Numbered from the stretch's first letter, positions 26,643-36,250 are shown. The stretch: 64,000 bases of DNA from JBALVT01 sp965262875 (GCA_965262875.1 OZ253569.1:3534001-3598000), one strand, 5' to 3'. Notes: generated by a model not told the origin, from the sequence alone. Numbers and translations: made by a program.

Positions 26643-27407
26643 TCAATTGGCCAGGCTGACTCCGCCGTTCACATGCCAGGTCTGTCCATTCACCCACTCC
26701 CCGTCATCGGAAAACAGGAAGGCTGCGGCACCGGCGATGTCTGCTGGCGCGCCGTGACGAGTGCTGCGCGAGCCCTTCAGCATCCAGTCTCGTGTCCCCT
26801 GATCCAAATTTTGTTCTAGTTGCTCGGTCATCACCAGGCCAGGAGCGATAGCATTGCAGCGAATTCCCTGTTTGCCCCATTTGGAAGCCACATGGCGGCA
26901 GATGGCATTAACTGCAGCTTTTGAGGCGGCATAGGCGGGTCGCTCGGGCTCACCTACTACTGAAGCGGCGGAGGAGGTTACCAGCAAGCTGCCGCTGCCC
27001 TGCTTCAACATTTGCGGCAGAGCTGCGCGGAACAGGCAGGACACCCCCGTCACGTTGACCTGCAGGGTTCGATTCCAGATCTCGCTGCTATTATTGAGAA
27101 CATCCTCATCAATCAAGACGGTTTGTAGATCAGCCGCATTGGCCATCAGCCCATCCAGACGGCCAAAATGATTGATTGCCGACTCGACCAGCTCGACGAT
27201 GGTTGCCTCCTCTGCCTGGTCATAAAACCAGGCCATCGCTTCATAGCCAGCGTCTTGCAGTTCCGCCGCCAGAGTTGAGGCCCCATCCAGATTGAGATCG
27301 CCGATGCCGACCAGAGCACCTTCCTCACACAAACGTCGTGCGGTGGCTGCACCGATTCCAGTGGCACCGCCACAAACCAGGATGACTTTGTTTTTTAGTC
27401 CTTTCAC
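26643..27407 (-). CDS. Short-chain dehydrogenase/reductase (FabG-like)
   Basis: A complete 254-residue classical SDR: VCGGATGIGAATAR nucleotide motif, acidic Asp after beta-2 (GDLNLDG) suggesting NAD(H), NAAD in place of NNAG, Ser in TSSAAS, catalytic YAASK, and the C-terminal NGQTWHVNGGVS. It reduces or oxidises a secondary alcohol or ketone; substrate unknown. Its start abuts the stop of the BASS remnant, so the original upstream gene has been deleted. Confidence 0.87.
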   Translation of the reverse strand: MKGLKNKVILVCGGATGIGAATARRLCEEGALVGIGDLNLDGASTLAAELQDAGYEAMAWFYDQAEEATIVELVESAINHFGRLDGLMANAADLQTVLIDEDVLNNSSEIWNRTLQVNVTGVSCLFRAALPQMLKQGSGSLLVTSSAASVVGEPERPAYAASKAAVNAICRHVASKWGKQGIRCNAIAPGLVMTEQLEQNLDQGTRDWMLKGSRSTRHGAPADIAGAAAFLFSDDGEWVNGQTWHVNGGVSLAN

Positions 27408-27409
27408 AA

Positions 27410-27733
27410 TTATTCCTCTTTTTGTTTGAGTTCTTGGTAACGCGGTATAGACGATGCTTCATCGGCACTGGCCAGCTTGGCCACAAGATTCGATGATATA
27501 CCGCCAGGGCATAACGACAACAGTAATAAGCCTGCGGCCATAGTAGGGCGTAAGTCGAAGGCAAAGGCGCATGCCACGGCAATTATAGGTAGTAAAATAA
27601 ACTGACCTACGAGTCCACCACTGATGGCTTTAGGGGTTTTTACTATGCGTTTAAAGCCTTTAACCCCTAACCCTAGGCCGATAGCGAATACAATGAGCAT
27701 TGGGCAAAGGGGGAGTAATGCCGACGGGGTCAT
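27410..27733 (-). pseudogene. Truncated bile acid:Na+ symporter (BASS) family gene
   Basis: Residues 1-85 show the BASS start: a hydrophobic helix (LLPLCPMLIVFAIGLGLGV), then the amphipathic FKRIVKTPKAISGGLVGQFILLPIIAVACAFAF and LLLLSLCPGGISSNLVAKLA, part of the Na+-binding region. Members have about 290-320 residues with 9-10 helices; here the frame changes to unrelated residues (ASSIPRYQELKQKEE) and stops after 107. A deletion has removed the last two thirds. Confidence 0.75.
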
Positions 27734-27879
27734 CGTCAGTTTCCCGTTTCAATTATTTCTTACGCTGATTCCAAATACAAATAGACTGCCCGGAGTCTTC
27801 AGTGTCCCGCGCTCTGCTGCATGAATTTCGTCTGACCGTACTCTTCAACCCACGGGGTCAGATTGACACTTTGGCCTTC

Positions 27880-28260
27880 TTATTTCACCGCCGAGCGACT
27901 CAATACACCTTTGTCGTAACCCGCTTTTTGATCGTCGGTCAGGATGGCCCGCATCTCAACCAGGTGACCATAGCGCAGTCGCACAATTTGTGTTTTTGCA
28001 GCCATCAGCTCATCAATTTTGGCGTTCACATCTTCAATTTTGACATCCTCTCGAATGGTCATCTCATTGAGTTCTTTGAGCGCCTGCGCCTCAGCTGCTT
28101 TAAAAGAGGCCTGATCATCATGTAGTTTGTGATGCATCTGGCCGATGGCCTCTTTCTGGGCTACTCCAGGGTCGGGTATCTGGTCCGCGCTGGGGGATGC
28201 GCTCAAAAACAGTGTCAGGGAAAGCAGGATAAAAGCAGGTTTTATGTGTGTTGTGCTCAT
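27880..28260 (-). CDS. Spy/CpxP-like periplasmic protein
   Basis: A 126-residue protein with a signal peptide (FILLSLTLFLSASPSA) and an all-helical mature part ending in MAAKTQIVRLRYGHLVEMRAILTDDQKAGYDKGV. The LTDDQ near the C-terminus is the LTxxQ motif of the Spy/CpxP/heavy-metal-sensor superfamily. These are periplasmic chaperones or metal-stress regulators. No linked metal-resistance or Cpx genes are visible here. Confidence 0.75.
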   Translation of the reverse strand: MSTTHIKPAFILLSLTLFLSASPSADQIPDPGVAQKEAIGQMHHKLHDDQASFKAAEAQALKELNEMTIREDVKIEDVNAKIDELMAAKTQIVRLRYGHLVEMRAILTDDQKAGYDKGVLSRSAVK

Positions 28261-28423
28261 TGTGTTGTCCTCGTTAGGTCAGGTGCGCGCCGTCCAGCTG
28301 GTCCAGCAGTGTACAGGAATGGGATACAATCCGGGTTTACCTATTTCGAATCCCGCCGACGACTCAAGTCGACATTGAGACAAAGAGACTATACTGGGCC
28401 AACCAAGAGTCAGAGGAGTTACC

Positions 28424-28774
28424 ATGATTAAAACTGCCAGTGAATTAATAGCGCAGGCACAAGCACGAATTAGTTGCCTGGATGTGCCGGCCGCCAAAAC
28501 CTTATATGACCAATCTGAGAATGCCGTAATTATCGATGTTCGGGAGGCCGATAGCGCAGCCGCTTCCAAACTTGGAGATTCCGTAAATATCTCCAGAGGT
28601 TTAATCGAAATGAAGGTACCCAAACTTTGTGCTAACCCGGATACATTGATATTGACACACTGTGGCGGCGGCGGTCGGGCATCACTGGCAGCTTTGACGC
28701 TGCAAGAAATGGGCTACGCCAATGTCCACGCCATCACAGCGAAGTTTGACGACATAAAAAGTGCTTTTGGCTAA
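28424..28774 (+). CDS. Single-domain rhodanese-like protein
   Basis: A 116-residue rhodanese domain with VIIDVREADSAA and the active-site loop HCGGGGRASLAA, where Cys is the sulphur-carrying residue. It transfers sulphane sulphur to thiophilic acceptors; the physiological partner is unknown. GAGGAG lies 6 bases before ATG. The GNAT gene starts 3 bases after its stop, so they form an operon. Confidence 0.88.
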   Translation: MIKTASELIAQAQARISCLDVPAAKTLYDQSENAVIIDVREADSAAASKLGDSVNISRGLIEMKVPKLCANPDTLILTHCGGGGRASLAALTLQEMGYANVHAITAKFDDIKSAFG

Positions 28775-28777
28775 ACG

Positions 28778-29233
28778 ATGGCCGAAGAAATAGTTATTTC
28801 ATTGGCAACACTGGCAGATGCAGGCGAGATATCGCTGCTATCTAAAGAACTGATTGAATATGGGCTAAAGTGGAATTACACGGAGGATAGAATCAGAAAG
28901 CTGATTACTCACGAATCAAAAAATGTGGCCGTTGCGCAAACAAGCACAGTACTCACAGGCTTCGGCATAATGACTTATTGCGAAGACCGTTCAAATTTGG
29001 ATCTGCTGGCGGTAAAAGCTGAGTTTCAAGGGAAGGGGGTTGCCAAAGAATTGGTTACCTGGCTTGAGGCAGTTGCTCTAAATGCAGGCATTCAACGGGT
29101 TTATGTACAAGCGCGAGAAACCAACAAACACGGCGTGGCGTTCTACAGTCGTTTGGGCTACCAGCAATTTGAGGAAGAGCGGAGATACTACGGAATAGAA
29201 TCACAAATAAGAATGGTAAAAAACCTGTGCTAG
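28778..29233 (+). CDS. GNAT-family N-acetyltransferase
   Basis: A 151-residue GNAT protein. Motif A, LLAVKAEFQGKGVAKELVTWLE, contains the Q/R-x-x-G-x-G/A acetyl-CoA loop (QGKGVA). Motif B is in YVQARETNKHGVAFYSRLGYQQFEEERRYYG. It acetylates an amine on a small molecule or protein; the substrate cannot be deduced. Translationally coupled to the rhodanese gene. Confidence 0.85.
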   Translation: MAEEIVISLATLADAGEISLLSKELIEYGLKWNYTEDRIRKLITHESKNVAVAQTSTVLTGFGIMTYCEDRSNLDLLAVKAEFQGKGVAKELVTWLEAVALNAGIQRVYVQARETNKHGVAFYSRLGYQQFEEERRYYGIESQIRMVKNLC

Positions 29234-29357
29234 CCGTCTCGTTGTAATCCAGGTGCTCGAGTACGCACCTATTAGCAGATACTAAGAGAAAATATTGGGA
29301 CGCGTACATTTTAGCAGCACACGGGGGCTGGTCTCCCAATTCCTACCTGCCTGATTA

Positions 29358-29377
29358 GGCTACACGTAAGTGTAGCC
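29358..29377 (+). terminator. 8-bp perfect hairpin after the rhodanese-GNAT operon
   Basis: GGCTACAC, loop GTAA, GTGTAGCC. A T-rich stretch (ATGTTTTTATA) begins 10 bases later, too far for a classic intrinsic terminator, but the position suits an operon end. Confidence 0.5.
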
Positions 29378-29384
29378 ATTATAT

Positions 29385-29404
29385 ACATGTTTTTATATAC
29401 AGTT
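29385..29404 (+). promoter_or_regulatory. LexA-box-like site
   Basis: ACATGTTTTTATATACAGTT matches 16 contiguous bases (TGTTTTTATATACAGT) of the gammaproteobacterial SOS box TACTGTTTTTATATACAGTA. The one important deviation is A for C in the first CTG. It lies 46 bases upstream of the ATG at 29450, where a LexA-repressed promoter would be. Confidence 0.5.
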
Positions 29405-29449
29405 ATAGTGTTCTGCACGTACACATTATACGCGTATGCAGGAGCAACC

Positions 29450-29818
29450 ATGGAAACGATCCAAACTAACACAAAGGTGCACGACCGGCGTATTTGGCTG
29501 GATGTGAATAACCGCGTGCGCATTAGTTCCCAGTCCGTGCGGCGGGTGTATCGAGAGGGCCTCAAACTTGCCGACCTGGACCTTGTACTGCAGTACGGTG
29601 AGCGGCTTGTAGAGGGTTACTACCTGAGCGACGAAGCCCTTAACCAGGCGCTGACAAACCTGTGCGATACCAATTATCCTGGGGTTCGGAAACGCCTGAA
29701 GCAGCTGCACAATCTGGTAGTGGTAGAAATGATGGGTACTATTCTCGCAACCTATCGCATGCAGGAATGTGATGCTGCGGAGGACGTACCCCTGCAGCGT
29801 GAATTCGTTATGCACTAG
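29450..29818 (+). CDS. Small protein of unknown function behind a LexA-like site
   Basis: A 122-residue protein not recognised from any family. ATG at 29450 is chosen because AGGAG lies 5 bases upstream; the upstream open frame encodes a hydrophobic stretch that overlaps the promoter region. The protein is mixed-charge and helical in appearance: RRVYREGLKLADLDLVLQYGERLVEGYYLSDEALNQALTNL, then RKRLKQLHNLVVVEMMGTILATYRMQ. No signal peptide, membrane helix or metal motif is visible in this form. Possible SOS-regulated gene if the upstream site is real. Confidence 0.6.
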   Translation: METIQTNTKVHDRRIWLDVNNRVRISSQSVRRVYREGLKLADLDLVLQYGERLVEGYYLSDEALNQALTNLCDTNYPGVRKRLKQLHNLVVVEMMGTILATYRMQECDAAEDVPLQREFVMH

Positions 29819-29905
29819 CCCGGTGCTGAATCTCCGCGCGTAACGCATCCAGTAAGCGCGCACCGAGGGCGCTGTCATTGGCCTCCGATGACCCATATCC
29901 TAAAT
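29807..29905 (-). pseudogene. C-terminal fragment of an unknown gene
   Basis: On the minus strand the codons read GYGSSEANDSALGARLLDALRAEIQHRAS and a TAA at 29809-29807. This looks like the C-terminal helix of a protein convergent with the preceding gene. The frame is lost going upstream toward the IS5-family remnant, which may have truncated it. Weak evidence, based on coding-like composition only. Confidence 0.25.
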
Positions 29906-30033
29906 GTGATTGGGGAATAGTCTCTTGACAAGAGACCTCAGCATAACTCAACAATGCAGACAAATTCCTGGTATAATTTCGTAGGCAAAAATCCTTCGCA
30001 ACACAGCCCCGATTATTCGTTTCAAACGCTACT

Positions 30034-30902
30034 TTGAATCATCCCATCCTCCACAGTCTTGATGATACCGAGGCGTTACTACAATGGTCAGAGATAGAGA
30101 AACTACTCGCCACTCTTTATGCCTCAAAAACAGGCCGTCCAGGCTATCCATTGCCGACCTTGTTTAGGAGCTTGTTGCCCGGTGCAGGGTATCGGCTTTC
30201 AGACGTACCGTTAGCTCAAAGTCTGACTCGAGATCTGCTGTTTCGAAAATTCTGTCATCTTGAGTTAGATAGAGAAGTTCCTGAGGCATCCACCTTGGGG
30301 AGATTTCGAACCCGACTGGTCGAGCAGGGATTGTGGGATCAACTGCTGGCTGAAATTAACCGTCAGCTTGAAGCCAGGAACATTATTATGAGCGAAGGTC
30401 GGATTAATATTATTGATGCGACACCCATAGAGGCTGCGCAATCGGGTTCAGGCAACGACAAAGATGGCAAACCAACGCGAGACCCTGAAGCGGGTTGGCA
30501 GGTGAAGAATGACAGCCGGGGTAACAAGAAGTCCACCTATGGCTTTTCTGTTCCTACGGGTGTCGATGAAGATGGCTTTATTCACCGTCAAAGCGTGACG
30601 CCGGGTAATGTGCACGACTCTCAGGAGCGCGATACCTTGTTACTGGGAGATGAGACGGCACTGTACGCGGATGCCGCTTACAGCTCTCAACAGACCCACG
30701 ATAAGTTGGCGCAGCTGGGCATTGATGATCAAGTTCAACGCAAAGGCTACCGGGGCCATCCCTTGTCGGATGCAGATCAATGTCGTAACAAAGCAATAGC
30801 CGTCACGCGAGCAGGCGGGGAGCGACCTTTTGCAACCTGCAAGAGACACTACAATCTTTCCAGAACACGCTTCATGGGGCTTGCCAAAAACACGACGTTT
30901 TA
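30034..30902 (+). pseudogene. IS5-family transposase, 3' truncated
   Basis: Matches a common marine-gamma IS5 transposase: RPGYPLPTLFRSLLPG, DVPLAQSLTRDLLFRKFCHLELDREVPEASTLGRFRTRL, the first Asp in NIIDATPIEAAQSG, YADAAYSS, and RAGGERPFATCKRHY. The protein ends after MGLAKNTTF, about 30 residues short of the family's C-terminus. The sequence changes at that point to an ISL3 transposase, so this is a junction of two broken elements. The start TTG has no clear ribosome site. Confidence 0.8.
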
Positions 30903-31331
30903 GGAACCCATTACCTGGTGCTGAAAAACGCCGATAAACTGGACGAACCCCGGACTCAAAAATTACAACGACTATTGGATGAAAATGCCAATCTCAATAC
31001 GCTGTATATCTTGAAGGAACAACTTCAGGCCTTGTGGGAATCAGAGACTGTCGAACTGATGCAGGAGCGACTGGAAGCCTGGTGCCGGATAGCCGATCAA
31101 TCGACCATGCTCTACCTGAAGAAGTTTGCAAAATCCTTGAGAAGGCACTGTGTGGGCATTTGTAATTACGCGAAGCACAAGCTCACCAGTGCCAGGATCG
31201 AGGCTGGCAACATCAGTATCGGCATGATCCGCAAGCGCGCCAGAGGCATCAGGGATACCGAGTATTTCAAACTCAAGATCAGACAGTCATCCCTGCCGGA
31301 CGGGGACTCGATGTTCTATGTTGCGGCCTGA
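30903..31331 (+). pseudogene. ISL3-family transposase, C-terminal remnant
   Basis: From GTHYLVLKNADKLDEPRTQKLQRLLDENANLNTLYILKEQLQALW to KFAKSLRRHCVGICNY...RIEAGNISIGMIRKRARGIRDTEYFKLKIRQ, the typical C-terminal third of ISL3 transposases. It differs from the ISL3 element at 20027. The N-terminal two thirds are missing, replaced by the IS5-family remnant. Confidence 0.82.
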
Positions 31332-31590
31332 TATTCACTCACAAGACCGGAGAAGAACCTTTTAAAAGAGAAAGGTGTAGCTACCCAGTGGATTTCCAGG
31401 GTGCGGGGTGATCGCTTCTGGCCAACAGTTTTTGTGTGTTGTTAGTTTCGGGCCAACAGTGTTTTATCGCTGCGGCAGAGACTCGATCGCCACGATGCCA
31501 GAGTTGTTGAATCTCCTGCGCAACTTCGGCCCAGCCTTCACGTCTGAGCGGCTCATAAAACTAAAGCTCTCGCCTGTTGGTAGCGGGGAT

Positions 31591-31616
31591 AAAAATGGGG
31601 AGCATGGCAGCTCCCC
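31591..31616 (-). terminator. Rho-independent terminator of the TPR-protein gene
   Basis: On the minus strand GGGGAGC, loop TGCCAT, GCTCCCC, then ATTTTTA. The 7-bp GC stem with T-run lies 29 bases after the stop of the gene at 31645. Confidence 0.8.
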
Positions 31617-31644
31617 GGGATCTTTCGTGCTGAACGAACTAGGA

Positions 31645-32142
31645 CTACCTGTTCATAGAGTCGCTATCGTGGTCAAGTGCGCGAGCGAGATTGCCCGTGG
31701 CCACGCCATAGCCTCTTGCAAGCTTGGTGGCGAAGTCGAGGTCGCGAATGCCGTCCTCAACATTGCCAACGGTGTATTTCAACACGCCGCGGTTGTTGTA
31801 AGCCAGGTCGAGGTCGTAACCGGATTCTACAGCTAAATCGCAGTAGGTGCTGGCGCTGTCATACTCCGCGGTTGCAACATAAGCCACGCACAGGTTGTTC
31901 AGGATGGGTGCGCGGTTCATACGAGTGGAGCTGTGCGCCAGGGCGATCTGGAGCTTCTCGATGCCAGCGGCATATTGACCAGACTCGATATCACGGGTGC
32001 CGTGAACTTCGAAGTCAGACGTCTTGAGCCGCATCGGCTCGCCGGCGTTTGCCGTGGTCAAACCAGCGGACAATGTCGCAAGTAGGCTGGCAGCCAGAGT
32101 GTTGGTGAAAGCAGTGGTGGAACGTAGATGTTGTTGGGACAT
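31645..32142 (-). CDS. Exported TPR-repeat protein
   Basis: A 165-residue protein with a signal peptide (TLAASLLATLSAGLTTANAGE) and two or three TPR-like helical pairs: SGQYAAGIEKLQIALAHS, APILNNLCVAYVATAEYDSASTYCDLAVESG and LAYNNRGVLKYTVGNVEDGIRDLDFATKLA. Periplasmic scaffold or interaction module of unknown partner. It is divergent from the winged-helix/TPR regulator gene at 32270, with 127 bases between starts, and may be its target. Confidence 0.8.
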   Translation of the reverse strand: MSQQHLRSTTAFTNTLAASLLATLSAGLTTANAGEPMRLKTSDFEVHGTRDIESGQYAAGIEKLQIALAHSSTRMNRAPILNNLCVAYVATAEYDSASTYCDLAVESGYDLDLAYNNRGVLKYTVGNVEDGIRDLDFATKLARGYGVATGNLARALDHDSDSMNR

Positions 32143-32269
32143 GATATTATCCTCGGGTTCTCAGGGTTATAACGTTCAGACACGGATTGCCTGTATGACC
32201 AAGAATGCCCTGACCTGCGTGAATTGACCTGATGAATGCAGAACGTTTTGCTAAGGATTACCTAAGGCT

Positions 32270-34621
32270 TTGCTAACAACTTACTTTACTCTAGACGAAC
32301 AGCGCATAGATCCTGGCGGTAACCAGATTTGCCGGCCGGATAAGGTGGTGCAGGTTGAGCCCAAGGCGATGGCCGTCTTATGTGTACTGGCGGGTAATCC
32401 GGGTGAAACCATTAGCCGGGAAGACTTGTTGGGCGCGGTTTGGCCGGGCCGTGTGGTGGTGGAAGAAACCCTTACGCGCGCTATTTCTCAACTGCGTACT
32501 GCCCTGCAGGACGAGGTGGCCAACCCCCGATTTATTCAGACAGTGCCTAAACAGGGCTACCGGCTCATAGCACCGGTTGGTCATGTCCCCCGTCAACCCC
32601 AGGCTGATTCCCCCGGTGATGCCGTGGTCCAGCATGAAGCTGCGCCGAATCTGCCGGCCGATCCAGGGCCCTCGCGCGGCCTGGCCAGCTGGTTGCTACC
32701 CATTTTGCTTGTCATCTCCCTTCTGGGTGCCGGCCTAGTGTATTGGCTCGGTGCCGGGCCCGATGACGAGGTGATAGCGACCGAAAAACAGATCGCCACC
32801 AGCAGTGTTGCAGTGGTGCCACCCATGCCCTCGGTTGCCGTTCTACCGTTTAGAAACCTCAGCCCGGTTGCGGGGGACGAGTATTTCGCCGATGGTATTA
32901 CCGAGGAATTGTTGACCGCCTTGGCCGGTGTAGAGGGCCTGCGAGTGCCCTCCCGCCGTTCCTCCTTTGCCTTCAAGGGTAAAACAACGGAACTGGCCAC
33001 CATCGCGGCACAACTTCATGTGCTCCATGTGCTGGAGGGCAGTGTAAGACGATCGGGGGACACGCTGCGTATATCTGCCCAGCTCATTGATACCAGCACC
33101 GATAGCACCGTCTGGTCGCAACAATATGATCGCAATACAGACAGTATTTTCACGGTACAGGAGGAAATAGCCGGCAATGTTATCAATGCCTTGCGCGGCA
33201 CTTTGCTTGGACAGGCCGCGATAGAAACCCGCATAACACGGTCGGACAACCTCGAAGCTTACAACCTTTACCTGCAGGGCCAGTACTGGTGGATGACCGG
33301 ACAGGTAAGCAGTTGGTTTTACCAGGCCAGAGACGCTTTCGAGCGCGCCATCGAACTCGACCCGGAATTCGCCGATGCCCACGCTGCCTTGGCCTACATT
33401 TATGCCCGTTTCAATTTCCAGGACAACTACCTGCCTGAGTCCCAGGCCCGACCTCGCGCCGAACGGGCCATCGAAATAGCTCTGGCACTGGACCCTACAG
33501 CCGTCGATGCGTACATGGCTCGGGCGATTCTCGCTACAGCCGACGGCAGGAACGCCAGCGCACTTAAGGACCTGGACAGAGCGCTGGCGTTGAGTCCTAA
33601 CAGTTCGACAGCCCATACCCTGTACTCTGAGGTGTGGCTTGCTGAAAACCAGCTAGAGCAGGCCACCGCCGCAGCCGCCAGGGCCCTGGATCTCGACCCA
33701 CTGTCACCCTGGGCAAACGTGAACATGGGCATTGTCCTGTTTTCCGTCGGTAGCTTCAGAGAAGCCATGCTGATGGTGAACCGCGCTAGGGACATTGACC
33801 CGGAGTACAGTTGGGCTCATATGTGGATCGCGGTGATTGAACACTCCCGCGGCAACCTCGCACTCGCGGTCAAGGCTATGCATCACTGCGTCGCCATTGA
33901 TCCTGCCTCGGAAACCAATGCCGCCTATCTCGGCCAGTTATACCTGGAACTGGGAGACACCACGAGGGCACAGAAGTGGCTGGAATATGCTGCTTCATTA
34001 CAGGGGGACAGTTCGTCATCACGGCTCTGGCGGCGCTATATCGGCCTCGTGTATGAGCAGCAAGATCCGGAGATTTTCCTCAACCTGGTCACGGACAGTT
34101 CACCGCTTGAGACGCCAACTTATAGCCTGGTCCCTGCATTGCATGCGGCCTGGGTGAAAAGTGGCGGTGGCGGTGAGGGAATCGCCATGCTTGAGGCCCT
34201 GCATCCCGCGCTGCATAGCGACTCGCCGGTGGTGAACATACAGAGCGCCCGCACAGCGCTCGCCCTGGCGCAAATGTACCCAGATCAGGAAAGGGCAGCG
34301 CAGCTGATTGAATCCATCTTGGGAGCGGCCGAACGGTCTCCAACTATGTTCGGCTGGCAGGGCATCGATGTTGAACTGTTGGCTCTCGAAGGTCGCGATG
34401 AGGAAGCCATCACCGCGCTCAAGAACACTTTCAAGACCGGCTGGCGGGCCAACTGGTGGATGCTAGAACAAAGTCCGTTACTGATTCGGCTACGTGATCA
34501 TCCGGAGTTTAAACGCATTCTGGTTTCCGTTCGATCTAGAGCAGACGAGCAGCATCGACTCGTGCTCGACCTGGAGCGACGCGGCGAACTGGGTCCAGTT
34601 CCCTTTTACGGGAACAAGTGA
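32270..34621 (+). CDS. Membrane-anchored winged-helix regulator with TPR repeats (CadC/ToxR-like)
   Basis: A 783-residue one-component regulator. Residues 1-105 are an OmpR/CadC-type winged helix (VEPKAMAVLCVLAGNPGETISREDLLGAVWPG, TLTRAISQLRTAL, RFIQTVPKQGYRLIAPV). One membrane helix lies near 140-160 (LASWLLPILLVISLLGAGLVYWL). The outer part begins with a TolB-N-like/adenylate-cyclase-associated segment (SVAVLPFRNLSPVAGDEYFADGITEELLTAL) and continues with six or more TPRs (residues 350-650). It probably senses an external signal and regulates from the membrane. Start is TTG with a weak AAGG; no better start is seen. Confidence 0.82.
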   Translation: MLTTYFTLDEQRIDPGGNQICRPDKVVQVEPKAMAVLCVLAGNPGETISREDLLGAVWPGRVVVEETLTRAISQLRTALQDEVANPRFIQTVPKQGYRLIAPVGHVPRQPQADSPGDAVVQHEAAPNLPADPGPSRGLASWLLPILLVISLLGAGLVYWLGAGPDDEVIATEKQIATSSVAVVPPMPSVAVLPFRNLSPVAGDEYFADGITEELLTALAGVEGLRVPSRRSSFAFKGKTTELATIAAQLHVLHVLEGSVRRSGDTLRISAQLIDTSTDSTVWSQQYDRNTDSIFTVQEEIAGNVINALRGTLLGQAAIETRITRSDNLEAYNLYLQGQYWWMTGQVSSWFYQARDAFERAIELDPEFADAHAALAYIYARFNFQDNYLPESQARPRAERAIEIALALDPTAVDAYMARAILATADGRNASALKDLDRALALSPNSSTAHTLYSEVWLAENQLEQATAAAARALDLDPLSPWANVNMGIVLFSVGSFREAMLMVNRARDIDPEYSWAHMWIAVIEHSRGNLALAVKAMHHCVAIDPASETNAAYLGQLYLELGDTTRAQKWLEYAASLQGDSSSSRLWRRYIGLVYEQQDPEIFLNLVTDSSPLETPTYSLVPALHAAWVKSGGGGEGIAMLEALHPALHSDSPVVNIQSARTALALAQMYPDQERAAQLIESILGAAERSPTMFGWQGIDVELLALEGRDEEAITALKNTFKTGWRANWWMLEQSPLLIRLRDHPEFKRILVSVRSRADEQHRLVLDLERRGELGPVPFYGNK

Positions 34622-34764
34622 CTTTAGTTTCCGCTGGCCTGACACATAAACCGGCCGCAATTACTTTCCTAGTAGTATCTCGATTGCAGGCCTTCGATCA
34701 GATCACGCTGTGGCTCGATAGTCTCGATTAGAAAGTTTCGACACACCCGCACGATGTTTAGATA

Positions 34765-36250
34765 GTCGACCCTGAAAAACGCTTAACATGTTGATTGTAT
34801 TAGATAATACTGGGTATTTGTGAGATGATTTCGACCAGTTTCAAGCCTATTTGGCACCTAATCCGGTCGAAACAAAGGTGGCTCTCGATGAAAGACTCTT
34901 CCCCCGATCACCATCAAATGAGTTTTATGGCTGCTGGGTTGATGGATCAACTCAATCCGAAACACCCTCTGTTACATCTTGCGCGAACCATACCCTGGGA
35001 CTTTTTTGAATCGGAGTTCGCTCCCTTGTATGCGGCAACTGGCAGACCTGCCAAACCCGTACGCTTGATGGTGGGTTTATCTATTCTCAAGCATATGGAA
35101 AATCTCAGCGACGAGGTTATCGTGCAACACTGGGTACAAAACCCGTATTACCAGGCATTTTGCGGGGAGGTTGAATTCCAGTGGTCATTCCCTTGTGACC
35201 CATCCGATCTGGTGTACTTCCGCAAGCGAGTCGGCGAAAAGGGATTTGAAAAAATATTGGCATCCTCTATCACCATTCATGGTGAGAAAGCGGTCGAAGA
35301 GGAAGTCTGTATTGACACCACAGCACAGTACAGGAAAAAAACATCACCTTTCCCACCGATGCAAAGTTGTACCGAAAGATTATTGTTCGTTGCCTGAAAT
35401 TGGCCAGGAAAGAAGGGATAACACTTCGCCGCAGTTATGCCAAGGAAATTAAGCAAAGAAAACTGGAATGTCGTTTTGCGGGACATCCCAGGAACCGTGC
35501 CAAGGCCCGCAAAGCCGTTAAGCGGCTAAAGACCATTGCCGGTCGTTTAGTGCGGGAATTGGAGCGTAAACTGCCACTCGACATTCTGGAAAAGCTGGCA
35601 GAGGACTTTGCACTATTCCATCGTGGACTGAACCAGAAGCGAGGGGATACGAACAAGCTGTACAGCTTGCACGAACCCCATGTCTACTGCATGAGTAAAG
35701 GCAAAGAGCATAAGCGCTATGAATTTGGCACCAAGGTTTCTATCACGACAACTCGGGATTCAAAAATCATTGTTGGTGCCATGGCCTTTGATACGAACAA
35801 ATTTGATGGTCATACGCTGCCGGAGGTGCTGTTGCAATTGAAGCGGCTTAACAAACTGAAACCGGCCGTTGGCTTATGTGATCGGGGTTACAAAGGGAAG
35901 AAAAAGATCAATGACACGCGGATCATAATGCCCAGCACAGGTACTCGGGATACGGATAGTGCCTACCAGGTGCTGATGCGGAAACGTTTTAGAAAGCGGG
36001 CTGGCATAGAGCCGGTGATCGGCCACCTGAAGTCGGATCATCGATTGAACAAAAGTTATCTCAAAGGATTTGAAGGCGACCAGATTAACGTACTGATGGC
36101 TGCTGCTGCGTTTAACTTCAGGAAGTGGATGAGATTGTTTTTATTGGCCCCGAAAACGGCTTCCTTATGGAGTCGTTTAACGCAGTTTATTATCAAGCCA
36201 CGGCATTACGGCGATGCCGTGATGGCCAATTAGGCTTTTTCAGGGTCGAC
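34765..36250 (+). mobile_element. IS5-like element, copy 2
   Basis: Ends GTCGACCCTGAAAAA in inverted orientation; 6-7 base duplication TAGATA(G) at 34759-34764 and 36251-36256. It is 5 bp longer than copy 3 because of a 5-base insertion in the transposase gene. It landed at the stop codon of the alcohol dehydrogenase gene, whose TAA became TAG using the terminal C/G of the element. Confidence 0.9.
34888..36233 (+). pseudogene. IS5-like transposase, frameshifted copy
   Basis: Same gene as the intact one at 45791-47131, but ACCACAGTACAGG has become ACCACAGCACAGTACAGG, a 5-base insertion near 35323. The reading frame is lost directly after the CIDTT motif; the rest is open in another frame from 35367. 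One further replacement (MENL for MENV) is seen. Dead as an enzyme but mobile in principle with an enzyme from copies 1 or 3. Confidence 0.92.
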
